DNA of 64,000 bases from Eledone cirrhosa. Lineage: Eukaryota; Mollusca; Cephalopoda; Octopoda; Eledonidae. The stretch covers positions 78,312,374 through 78,376,373 of the forward strand of contig OZ024743.1 in NCBI GenBank assembly GCA_964016885.1. The letters run 5' to 3'. Shown piece by piece: positions 30,509 through 41,635 of the stretch (position 1 is the first letter of the stretch; the number at the start of each line of letters is the position of its first letter). Made by a program: the position numbers and the translations under genes. Below the pieces are notes generated by a model. That model had not been told where the DNA came from. It saw only the letters and a list, made by a program, of their open reading frames with translations, and searched no databases.

Positions 30509-33500
30509 TCAAGGCAGAGCTGTAATAAGTGTTTTTGTTAGCACTTTAGGAGAGACGATATTCTTTGTTTTTCTTTTCGGAACAAACGCAAAGAGATTAT
30601 CTCTAGTGCCAACTCGTGAGGAGGCAACGTAGAATTGTCCGTGCGAAAAGCAAGGTTCATCCAAGTGAATTCCAGCGACGGACAGAGTTTGACCTTGCGA
30701 CTTGTTTATGGACATCGCAAAGGCGACACGAAGGGGAAATTGGGTTCGGCGAAAGGAGAAGGGAATATCCACGCCTGATGTAGTCAGGCTAATTTTTGTT
30801 ATCTCATCCTCGCCTTTTCCACATCCAGATAGAATTGTAGCATCAATACTAAGTGGAGACAGTTTTATAACCACAAGGCGTGTACCATTGCATAGTTTTG
30901 GAGGAGTGATATTTCTCAGCAAAATAACTGGCTTGTAGCGAATAATCCAGTTGTAACGGATAAGTGAATAGATGGAATTGTTGGTATGATGGTTTCAATG
31001 CAAAGAATAATACCAGGATTGTGTTGTTACAAATTTTATTTTATTATATTTTATTTTATTATAACAATATTCAATTTGAATATTGAATGATAAAATCTAT
31101 AACATGAAATATTCGTACAATAAGTAGATGGCTCTTCGAGCCACGTAAATAGAAGTATCACAGAATACGATTATAATATAATTGTATTGTATCTGAAAGA
31201 TACAATCTGACAAATAGAAATGGTGCGTGTGAAATGAAAACAGTGTGAACTTACTATGTGTGCATGTGTGCGTATTAGTATACTTTATTGTTTTAGCAGT
31301 AGTAGTAATCACTCAGCCCGGCGTGTAGGGCGTTTGAGAAAATAGTGGACAGACGTTTTTCGTGAAGGGAGATTTGACAGAGTAGGTGAAATGTTCGTTC
31401 TTGTCTGTGGTATCACTTTTTTCTGCCGGGGCGTAAACAACTCTTGTATTTATAAGGGTTGAAGTTAGAAGGATAGATATATCCTCTGACCTTTGGTTAG
31501 AATCTCCCAAGGGGTTGGTCTGCCGGGTGTAAACAACTTAGAAGGATGGATATATCTGACCTCTTTTTTGCCAGGCGTAAATAACATCTGACCTGTGTTT
31601 AGCATCTCCCAAGGGGTTGGTCTGCCGGCGTAAACAACTAACCACGGCTTGTCCCAGAGGCGGGAAAGCTCAGATTCGGTTTTGAATCTTCGCCGCCGTT
31701 ATAGGCGTTTCCTCTTTCAGAACCAATGTATTAGGAGGTAAACCGGGAGGATTTAAAGAATTTAGAAATTCAACTGGATAATTGACCGCATCCTGTGCAT
31801 CACATACAGTATCAATAGATTTATATATCGGTGGACATCCAGGAAGAAGCTGAAGAAGCTGATCGTTAATACAGCTAACCCTATATTTTGGGGTGCAAGA
31901 ATGGCTCTTTCGCATAGCCAATCAAGATTCGTATAGTTATCACGCAAGTTCGGGAATACTCTCGCCTTGAGATCATCGACAGTTTCAACCACATTGCAGA
32001 TGTGATCAATTGCTATGTGTCCATCTGTATCCGGAGTATGTTACCATCTCCTATTGTAAGAATGTCTCCAGAAAATGTTGATGACGGAGGGTCCCCATGC
32101 AATCTTGCACGCATGTTGGTAGTTAGTCTTAATGATATCACTTGTCGCTACAATGGTGAAGACTTAACACATGCATTTACCGAATCTGCTCTTGTTCCTT
32201 TCGGTATTATAGGAAGAGTCTGTTTGAAGTCTCCTAATAGCAGAAGGGTGACACCCACCATAACATCACTGCAATCCCGTATGTCTTGCAAAGACCTGTC
32301 TAGTGGCTCAAGAGCCCCTTTGTGCGCCATTGTGCACTCATCCCAAACAATAAGGTGACACCTTCGCAGCAGATGAGCCCTTTCGGAGTCTTTGGTGATA
32401 TGACAAGTAGGAGTTTCCAATTTTGCCAAATCAAGGGGCAATTTAAAAACTGAATGTGCCGTCTTTCTACCAGGGAGCAAAGTTGCTGCGATTCCAAAGG
32501 ACGCAACTGCTATTGCTATGTCCTTATTCTGTCTAACCTTTGCAAGAAGAAGTTTAGTAACGAAAGTTTTTCCTGCACCCCCCCCCCCCCCCCCTGGAGC
32601 ATCGAGGAAAACTATGCCACCTCTTCTTTGAAATTCCGATGCAGTAATGGTGGTATAAGCCAGTCGCTGATCAGCTAGAAGTTTTCGCTCATTATCTGTG
32701 ACGTAGAGGCCGAGATCATGGATGTCATAAGAAGTCTCCTGTATGATATCTGTGGGAAGTTTATTTGAGTCCGTGTGATGAGTTTCTGGTAAACTGTAGT
32801 CACGTAAAACCTTTCCTTCAATCAGAGCTAACTTGTCCTCAATATCAATGAGAGCTCTGTTGTATAATTCATTACTAAAGCCGAACTCTATTTCTGGAAG
32901 CAGCAATTGTGCTTGGGGTCTGTAGTCGTCTGTTAATTCATCCCTATATTTCATCCACAAGGACAGAATATCAGATAAGTTGCACGAGTGCAAAAGTACC
33001 GCAAATAAATTTCTTAGGCTGGCAGGTGAATGTGAAAGAGTAACTTCCGCCATCGTTGCATCCCACTGCGAACCATCTTCCAGCAATCCACGCCTCAAAC
33101 ATGCCTTTGTGTATGTTGGAAGAACTTGTCCGTCGAACATTCGGAGATCATCAAAGCAGGTAGGTCCCCTGATACGAAGATGGAAGCACTCGTGTTGGTT
33201 TGGGGGCACTGTATAAACTCTGCCCAAGCACTCGTTGAACTTGATGCCCGGATAACCTTTTACACTGTCCTGTTTTTCTTCGCTTCCATGTATTTTTGTC
33301 CCAGGTATAGTAAGATGGGACTTGTGGATATAGTAAGGTTTTAGCAAATGGATCTTCTTGACATAGTTTAAAGAAAGCGGTAAGAGTAGTATCCTTTGGT
33401 TCTTGTGCTAACTGAGCAGCTGATGCATTCGTAAAATATACTCTCTGATCGTTCTGCAGGTGCACTTGGAGTTTTTGAACAGCAGGATGCCGTTGATGTA

Positions 33501-34383
33501 TAAAAAATCCGAAAATCCGCCAGAACGCTTTATTTCTAATATATCTTCCAGCTTGGTACTGGGCCACTTCATCTCGGCTGTATTCCCGAAGTAATCCAAA
33601 CGTAGCAGCATCAGAGCCTTTATTAATGTACTTACAAATGTATTTTATAGATTTAATCGAATTACAGTATTCTACATTGATGTCTGCATCAAAAATATAT
33701 AGAAGGAGTGGATTATATGGAACAACCCATCTGTTGTCAACCTCATGTTTGCTAACCCTTGCTTTGATTCCACCATCTTCGGGTCTTCTCCGGCGATATA
33801 GTGGGTATCCGTCATGACTCGTCTGGGTGTCCTTAAGGAACTGTCGCGGAAATTTCTTTGAGCACCTAGACTTGTCCTTAACACACGGTAGGTTGTTGTG
33901 AAATCCATGTCCACATGGACCATGCACCATGTGTACTTTAACTTTTTGGTAAAGGTCCCTGTCGATTGCCAGATACGGAAACTCAGCAGAAATGACATTG
34001 TCAATTTCATCTGATCTAAGTTTTGTCTTTAACCAGATCAGAATGTGGGGATGTGGCAAGCCTCGTTTTTGCCACTCAATTGTAAGCATGTCACATTGTA
34101 CTGGGCCAAAGATTTCACCTGTTTTGATAAGTTCCATGAGCTTAATTAACTTAAGATGGAAAACTCTGGCAATAAGATCCTGCCTGGTTGAGGCTTTTTG
34201 ACCTGGAAAGAGTTCTTTCTGAATCTTTTCCCATTTAGGGTTTGAAGTGAAACTAATAAACACATCTGGTTTACCGAAAAGGCGCACAATAGTTAAAGCA
34301 TCTTGAATTTTTTCGAAAAAGAACCGAGGACTTCCTGTGAAAGATGAAGGCAGGATGCACAACAATCCAATACTATCAGACAC
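30509..34383 (-). pseudogene. Helitron Rep-helicase, interrupted
   Basis: Open pieces: 34383-33151 (Rep), 33347-32148 (start of helicase) and 30922-30509 (end of helicase). Rep has PDVFISFTSNPKWEKIQ, the HUH-type motif GLPHPHILIWL, and the tyrosine region SIKYICKYINKGSD. The helicase has a Walker A region (APGG..GAGKTF), LIVWDECTMAHKGALE (Walker B), LLLGDFKQTLPI, and at the C-terminus FAMSINKSQGQTL. Breaks: a frame change at 33.2-33.3 kb; a C16-17 tract (32578-32594) that inflates the glycines of Walker A; stops at about 31.7-32.1 kb; and the 0.75-kb insertion at 30952-31702, between TLVLKEETP and VILLRNITPP. The usual Helitron N-terminal region before the Rep core is absent. Not functional. 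Confidence 0.85.
30952..31702. mobile_element. TGTAAC non-autonomous DNA element inserted in the Helitron helicase
   Basis: Begins TGTAACGGATA and ends CCGTTATA, short inverted ends. It shares long similarity with 37529-38269 (GGATAAGTGAAT/GGATAGGTTGTA start; AACATTATTT..; ACTTACTATGTGTG; TCCCAAG.GGTT; TCCCAGAGGCG; CAGATTCGGTTT). A stretch of about 100 bp is duplicated internally (TCTCCCAAGGGGTTGGTCTG at about 31504 and 31606). It splits the conserved helicase sequence, so it inserted after the Helitron. No coding capacity. Confidence 0.75.
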
Positions 34384-34559
34384 CCTGTTCAGTATGTTCC
34401 TTCATTGTCAATAAAGTTTGATGTGTACGAATACAGCACTTAATATTATTGCTATCGATATTTTATTGCTCAACGTGGGTCGATTTGAAAAATGTTTGTG
34501 ATGTGACCATCTTAGATGTGTATACAATACACAATTACTTGTCCTAACTGGCTTCCATA

Positions 34560-35215
34560 ATTTTTTCATCTCCTCACTCCTCTACTTTTTCTCTTCCCCT
34601 TCAACGTAACTTCCTACTTCTTTCCGCCACTCTTACTGACTCCGTCTCTTTCTTTCTGTTATTTTCTCTCTCTCTTTTTCTTTTTTTATATCTTATTTTC
34701 CCCATCTCTCTCTGTTTGTGTCATTTCTCCTCTCTTTCTCTTTCTCCCTCTCTCTCTGTCTCTTTTTCCCTCTCTTTATATTTCATCTGACCCCCCCCCC
34801 CTCTCTATTAATTATGGCTTTCCGCTCTCACTCTTTTGTATCACTCCTCTCTTTCTTTCTCTCTTTGTATCATATCTCCCCCTTTCTTTCACTCTGTACC
34901 ATATCTCATCTCACTCCCTCTCTATCTCTCTTTGTACCATATCTCCTCTGTCTCCCGCTGTCTCTCTGTACCATATCTCCCCTCTCTCACTCTCTTTATA
35001 CCATATCTCCCCTCTCTCACTTTCTACCATATCTCCTCTCTCCCTCTCTCACTGTACCATATCTCCTCTCTCTCTCTCTCTTTCTCTGTAACATATCTGC
35101 TCTCTCTCCGTCTGTACTATATCTCCCCCTCTCCCTCTCTACCATATATCTCTCTCTCGCTCGCTCGCTCTCTCACTCTCTGTGTTTCCTCTACCACTGA
35201 TTCTGACCCCCGTGG
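34560..35215. repeat. Pyrimidine-rich tract with TACCATATCTCC repeats
   Basis: Some 650 bp of CT-rich sequence on the + strand; a TACCATATCTC motif recurs every 30-60 bp. It lies between the Rep gene and the 5' end of the Helitron. The 160-residue Ser/Leu-rich frame here is repeat translation. Confidence 0.85.
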
Positions 35216-35400
35216 TCTTTCATACTCTGTACACACACATCCTCGCTTTTATATATATAGATAATTTTTCTACCGATGTTTTATTGCTCAACGTGGGTCG
35301 AGCTGAAATTTGGTCAAATTCAGTTAGGAATTGTAAAAACCTTAGGTGTCCAAAGTTGTCCACAGACACACACACATCCTCACTTTTATATATATATAGA

Positions 35401-36115
35401 CTAGCAGATTTACCCGGCGTTGCCCGAGGTTTTAAATTATGCTAAGAATATACAGCTAGGAAGTAAAAGAAGAATATTATTTGTCCCCAACCTTTCAAAA
35501 TAAGCAGAAGTCTTCAATAATTAATGCAAAAGAATATTTAGTGCAATCTATGCTGATAATGAAGGAAAATTTTGTTTTAACTGATTTCTTCATTGTAATA
35601 ATAGTTTTTTAAAAATAAATTCACAATATCCTGGAAGCATAGATAATGCCTGCCTCAAATGTGGGCGAAATTACTTTAAAAATGTAAAAGTTGTAGGTCC
35701 CAACGGTTTGAATGGAAAGTCCCATAAGGATTGATTTTAGATTGATTTCTCCCTTACAGCATACACTTTAGAAAAAATAATCTTCTTGTACTACCTCGAC
35801 GGCATATGCAATGCCTGCCTCACATTTGGTAAAAAAAGAACGAAAAATGTAAAAGTAATTGCAACTTTTAATTTGCATGGAAACTCCCATAAGGATTTTG
35901 TCTTGATTGTTATCTCCCTTACATCGTGCACTTTAGAAAAAATAATTTTGCTATCGATTTTTATTGCTCAACGTGGGTCGATTTGAAAAAAATGTTGTGA
36001 TGTGACCATCTTAGCGACAGGTGCAACGTGCACAGAAAATTTGGTCAAATTCGGTTGGGAATTGTAAAAGCCTTGGGTGTCCAAATTTGTCCACAGACAC
36101 ACACACACATCCTCG

Positions 36116-36190
<75 letters not shown>
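35401..36190 (-). mobile_element. Non-autonomous Helitron in tandem with the coding Helitron
   Basis: The 3' end (hairpin plus CTAG, 35404-35401) is nearly identical to that at 30066 over the first 80 bp or more. The 5' region (35945-36120: TTGCTCAACGTGGGTCG, TGTGATGTGACCATCTTAG, then CACACA and CATCCTCGCTTTTATAT) matches the coding Helitron's 5' region. Its 5' end runs into a TA array (36119-36187). Two internal blocks of about 100 bp starting near 35630 and 35800 are similar (AATGCCTGCCTCA.AT). No protein. Confidence 0.75.
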
Positions 36191-36192
<2 letters not shown>

Positions 36193-36239
36193 CATAATAT
36201 ATATATACCCCAATCCACTACCCCTACCTTATCCTCCCA

Positions 36240-36565
36240 CTAACACCAACGTCTCTCTGTAAAGTTGGTATCACAACATCCAATCCAAATAAATGAGATA
36301 ATGAGATCGAGATCGTGTAGGTGTCATGACAAAAAAACACACAGTGACGCTGTAATGTGGCCGTGTAGGTAACACGGTAAAAAGTTCCCAGTCCACACTG
36401 TAAATGTGGTTGTTGTTAGAAAGGGCATCCAGCCGTAGAAAACCTGTCATATGAGCGAGACACAGTCACCCGACCAACCTTGCCTCAAGTGGGACAACTC
36501 CCGTCTAACCCATGCTAGCATGGAAGATGGACGTTAAACGAAAATGAGGATGATGATGCTAATGA
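36240..36565 (+). mobile_element. 3' tail fragment of the RTE-like LINE family
   Basis: Same tail as at 53580-53915: GATCGTGTAGGTGTCA, repeated CACACTGTAAATGTGG units, AGGGCATCCAGC, CCCGTCTAACCCATGCTAGC, ending in a GATGATG run. No reverse transcriptase sequence. Insertion of only the last 300 bp is common for 5'-truncated LINE copies, or this may be a SINE with its head lost. Confidence 0.8.

Positions 36566-36569
<4 letters not shown>

Positions 36570-36656
<87 letters not shown>
36570..36656. repeat. (TA)n microsatellite
   Basis: TA array immediately after the LINE tail. Confidence 0.95.
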
Positions 36657-36662
<6 letters not shown>

Positions 36663-36734
36663 TATTAATATTTTGGTGTTTCTATGTGGTTGCTTGGTCT
36701 GCATTATATAGTTGTCAGAAGTTGCTGGAATCTT

Positions 36735-37085
36735 CGTTGCTTTCCCATAATAGCATAATAGAATCGATGAAATCCCTTTTCTCCATTTCCCTGAATCAGG
36801 AAGTTTCTGCTGAAGATAGAATAGAAATTTTCTATTACCACAGCTTGTATGCATGTCATGTGATATCATATTCTGTATCTATAAATATATCATATAATAT
36901 ATGGTAGCAAAAGAGTTAATCGCTGTTTTGTCAGTCTGAAGTATTCAACGAAGGACATAAAATTCTCTATTCCACAGCTTGTATGTATATTATGTAATAT
37001 TATATTTTGTATTTATAAATATACCAGAAAAATATATAGTAGCAAGAGTTAATTGCTGTTTTTCCTCTCTAAAGTATTCTAATAG
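36735..37085 (+). repeat. LINE 5'-leader-like repeat, two tandem degenerate copies
   Basis: 36735-36885 matches, in opposite orientation, 22788-22885, the sequence just upstream of the ATG of LINE copy a (TTTCCCTGAAT, GAAGATAGAATAGAAATTTT, CATGTGATATCATATTCTGT). A diverged tandem copy follows at 36955-37085 (CCACAGCTTGTATGTATATT, AGAGTTAAT.GCTGTTTT). It lies just before the predicted first exon of the SLC22-like gene. Confidence 0.65.
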
Positions 37086-37119
37086 GTGAACAGATTTAAA
37101 AAAAAACTGTGTATTAAAC

Positions 37120-37171
37120 ATGACTGAAATTGAAGTATATCAACGAAGAACAGGGGAACAATTAAATACAG
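37120..37171 (+). CDS. Predicted first coding exon of the SLC22-like gene
   Basis: ATG followed by 17 codons ([17 protein letters not shown]) and one extra base, ending at ACAG|GTAATT. The one-base overhang completes a Glu codon with the first two bases of the 39434 exon. This is inferred from phase, donor and position only; a different upstream exon is possible. Confidence 0.45.
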
Positions 37172-40100
37172 GTAATTAATTTAATTTCTGTTTATACCTG
37201 TCATTTGATTAACATATCTTAATATTTTACAAACTAATTATTGTAATAATAATTTACTTCTACAAATGTTGGTATATTAACCTAAGAAATGTATTAATTT
37301 ACTGTATTTTACCGGAGTTTAAAATATAAATCTAATTAATTAAACTTTCAAATAATTACACTAGTTGAATCTGCTGTCTTGATTCTACAGGCATGTACCT
37401 TATATTGGTGAATTCGTAGAGTCATTAAAGCATTAGATAGAATGTTTTGCAGTATGTGTTTCCAGCTCACTATGCACTGAGTTCAAATCTTCCCTAGGTC
37501 AACTTTGCCTTTCATTCTTTTGAGATCTGTAACGGATAGGTTGTATTCTTTGTATGGTAGTTTTGATGAAAAGAATAATGCCATGATTGAGTTGTTAACA
37601 ATGTTTATTTTACAATAACAATATTCGATTTGCACATCGCATCGAACAATATTATTTATAACATAAACCGTCGCTACATTAAATTGGTAGCTCTATGAGC
37701 TACGTGAATGCATGTATCAGAGAATACGATATAGTATATAAGTTGTGTTGTGTCTTGCAGATACCATATTACAGGAAGAAATGGATGAGAGTATAATGTT
37801 AAAATATGAACTTACTATGTGTGTGTGCCTATTCTTAGTATACGTTATTGTCTTAGTAGTAGTAGTGGTCAATCTGTCAGGCAGGCATGGCTGGCTGTCT
37901 GGCTGTTTCGGTGGCCGAGGAGGTAAGCCAGTAAGGGCCAGGAGAAAGATAGAGTGAAAGCTCTACTGATGCTACATCGCTTATCTTGTTGATTGCCGCT
38001 TCGTGTCTGAACTTTGGGTTCCCTAACTCCTTGTATTTATAATAAGTGCTAAAGTTACAAGGATGGATATATGAGGTTGATTTATGGTCAGCCCTGTGGT
38101 TAGTGTCTCCCAAGAGGTTAAAGTCACAGGTCAAATAGAATGTATATTTATCATCGTTGCCTTGACAAGACAATGGTGAGAACTTCCAACGATAGATTGT
38201 CCCAGAGGCGTGAAATCTCAGATTCGGTTTCGAATCTTCACCAGTAAAACATAGGAGTATTTCGTTATAGATCGATATCAAAAGTACCAGTCTAGTACTA
38301 GAGTTGATCCCCCCCTCTCTCTCTCTCTTCTCTCTCTCAAATCATCTGTATTCAGACCTGAACACGTCACTATTCGCCCCACACCCTACGACTTCATCCG
38401 GATTTGCCAGTCCATACATACAACACATCTTTCTTGTGTCTGTTACTACTGTTGTTGATTTCATACCCGTTTGCCTTTTCTGTGTCTGCTACTAATGGTA
38501 CCAAATTAAGAAACAGTCATATTGCTGTTGTTGTTATTGTTGTTGTGTTGTCGTCAATATAACAGGAACCTTTGACCATACACTGCAGAAATTTGAAGCG
38601 AAGGAGAAAGTCGATTAAACAGACCCAGTTTATGACTGATACATTATTTTATCAACCCCGTAAGGACGAAAGACAAAGCTAACCTCAGCAGGATTTGAAC
38701 TCAGAACAGAAAGGAACCTAACTATTATATACCGCAAAGCATATTGTCTGACATTCTACCGATACTGCCAATCCACTGCCCTTATCTACTATGCAATAAT
38801 TGTTTCTACTTTAGGCACAATGCCAGTAATTACCCAGTGCATTACTGGTACTTTATTTTATCGACCCCGTAAGGATGAAAGGTAAAGTCAACCTCGGCGG
38901 GATTTGAACTCAGATCGTAAAGGGACGTAACTATGCTGGAAAGCATGGCGTCCGACCCTCTACCGATACTGCCAATCCACCGCCCTATCTACTATGCAAT
39001 AATGAGATTTGTATGTATGTGTGTGTGTGTGTGGAGGTGGATGTTGGTGGGTTGGAGGGGGAGGGGGATGATCATATCTGGATGTTTGAAAAAATAAATT
39101 TCTAAAATAAGTACCAGACTTGAAAAAATAAGTACTGGGGTCTATATTATCAACGAAATCTTCTCAAGCCAGTGCCCCAGCATGACTGCAGTCTAATGAA
39201 GAACCCAGAAAAAGAATAAATATTTACCTCATCTTCCAAATATATTGTTAGTAGATAGCGTTCCCTTTCTTCTGCCTCTCACTGTTATAAACCTCCAATA
39301 AACACTCTTTTCTCCTTTTTTTTCCCTTTCCGTTAAACCACATTACATACATATGCCAGCATATTTAATATGATAGATTATAGATACTATTCTAGATTAT
39401 ATGACTTTTAACATTTGTTATTTCTAATTTCAGAAATATCAACTACAACTATCAAACTACTACTGGAAAAATGTTTTACTTATGGTCCTTATCAATGCCA
39501 GTTGTTCATTTTATTACTCTCCCTGAAATTTTGCATGGCATTGTCATCAATGAGTTTGATATTTATCAGTGCCAACGTCCCTTTCTTATGCTACCCTCCA
39601 GACTTTAATGCTTCTGCAATTCCTCCAAATCTTACAGAGAATCAATATTTACACATGTTTCAACCTGGCCCCAATCAATGTTTTGTGTATAACAACAGTA
39701 TCACTGAGATATATTATTCAATGTCACCCAGTAATTTATCTACACTACCCTGTTCCTATGGACGGAAGTTTATGACAGACAATTTTTCTTCAACTGTAAG
39801 TGAGGTGAGTTGGTAATCTATTAAATATAGTGAAATGAGAGGTAAGGTCACATCATTATTATTAACTAGTAAGAGCTGCAGTGTTAGTAGAGCATCAGAC
39901 ACCCTGCTTTGCGGCATAGAGTTACGACCATTGCCATTCTGAGTTCAAATCCCGCCGAGGCTAACTTTGCCTTTCATCCTTACGGGGTCGATAAAATAAA
40001 GTACCAGTAATGTACTGGATAATTTCTGGCCTTGTGCCAATAGTAGAAACAATTATTATTAACTAGTAAGAGCAGCAGTATTGGTAGAGCGTCGGATACC

Positions 40101-41604
40101 CTGCTTTGCGGCATAGAGTTACGGCCCTTTATGCTTTGAGTTCAAATCCCACCAATATTAACTTTACCTTTCATCCTTACAGGGTCGATAAAAAGATCAA
40201 GCTTTGTATCAGTGTCTGTTTGCTGGTTTCCTGTCTTTGTTACGCTATATTAATGTGGAAGGAGAAAGAAATGGTGGTGTTGAGGCAAGGAAAAGAAGGA
40301 AGAAAGTATTATAAGAAGTTGATTAGCTACGTAGATATGTGAGAGATTAACAGCGTACGGGGGTGAGGGAAATATTAAGTAGTTAGCCAGCAAGCGAGAC
40401 GTGTAATATGGGGAGCACAATGATATACAGGGAGAGCTGGGACAAAGAAGATGTAGCATAATCAAGGGTATCATTAACTGCTTAATGAACACAACCACAA
40501 GGATATGGACTCCCACTGTCATTGCCTCCATCTCTCTTGCCCTCCACATCTCTCTGTATGGTGAGCAAATGGGGTCCCATGTGCTGGCCTCCCAACAGCC
40601 CTGGCGGACAGAATGGAGGAGGTGTTTCCCCGGAGGATGGTAAGGGAGATGCGCTGGAAGAGCCATTCCAATTCGCGAGGCTCACACCTGTGCACTGGTG
40701 TCGATTTAATTGATTTCACCTGCCACCAAATTGCTGACCTTGTGCCAATAGTAGAAATCTTTATTATTAACTAGTCTGTAACCAATTCTTTTATGGAGTA
40801 AGTAATATTTGATTTCTATAATAAATTGTAACAAAGCTATCATCACCATCATTTTATGTTTGCTTTCACATGGTTGCATGAGCTGGGCAAGTCTTTTTCA
40901 GCCCGGTATACTCCATCATTTTCACTGGGACCTTCAGTGATTTAAGATCAGCTTTCACTACCTCCATCCAAGTCTCCCTTGGTTTCCTTCTGCTGCAGCT
41001 TATCTCCACTTGGATTTCTTGGCACTTCATCACCCAACAATCATCATCCACATGCATCACATGTTGATACCAGAGCAAACTTCTGTCTTGCACAGTACAT
41101 CTGATTCCTTTCATATTCAATTTCTCTCTCAGCTCATCTATGTTTTGTCATTCACATGCATTAACATTAGACATCAACTGAAGCATTCTTGCTTCATTTC
41201 TCTCCAGTCTTCATATAACCTCAGCACTCATTATGTATATCTCACTACCATGCAGCATTGCACATCACACACAGGCATCAAACAACCAGACTTTCGTTTG
41301 TAGTGAGGGACCTTTTGTTGTCAACAGAGGTAGAAGCCCTCATAACTGTATTTCTAAAGTATTTTTTATGGCAAAATGATAAAATAAGCAAAATTGGAAA
41401 TATTATTCATAACTTTGTTTAATTTCTTACAGTTTGATTTAGTGTGTGAGAGGAAATGGTTAAGATCCACTTTACAGTCAGTATATTTTGCTGGTTACCT
41501 TATTGGATCACTGGTATTTGGTGATTTAGCTGACAGGTAAGATATATTTTTATTCAACTAAATCTTTTTCTTAAACAGAAAGAAAATAATATATACAACA
41601 ATAA

Positions 41605-41635
<31 letters not shown>

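Larger units (their letters stand above)
30066..35400 (-). mobile_element. Coding Helitron (rolling-circle transposon), decayed
   Basis: Minus-strand element. The 3' end at 30066 is a GC hairpin (CCCGG-gcaacg-CCGGG) followed by TAAATCTGCTAG. The 5' end is TCTATATATATATAAAAGTG at 35400, or possibly a similar TC end at 35261. It carries a Rep/helicase gene (34383-30509), a DNA-element insertion (30952-31702), a pyrimidine-rich tract (34560-35215) and a terminal CACACA run. Helitrons move by a rolling-circle mechanism using a HUH nuclease joined to a PIF1-type helicase. The two 5'-like ends suggest partial duplication of the 5' region. Confidence 0.8.

Noticed and set aside
34718..35264. Two Ser/Leu-rich frames of 142-160 residues
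   Set aside because: They are translations of the CT-rich tract with its TACCATATCTCC repeats.
39415..39433. Start of the transporter at 39415
   Set aside because: The codon there is TTG, and a good splice acceptor (TTTCTAATTTCAG) lies between it and the conserved sequence, so the exon starts at 39434.
39865..40057. Possible tRNA gene in the SINE head
   Set aside because: The head has A- and B-box-like sequences but no complete cloverleaf, and it continues into a SINE body present in many copies.
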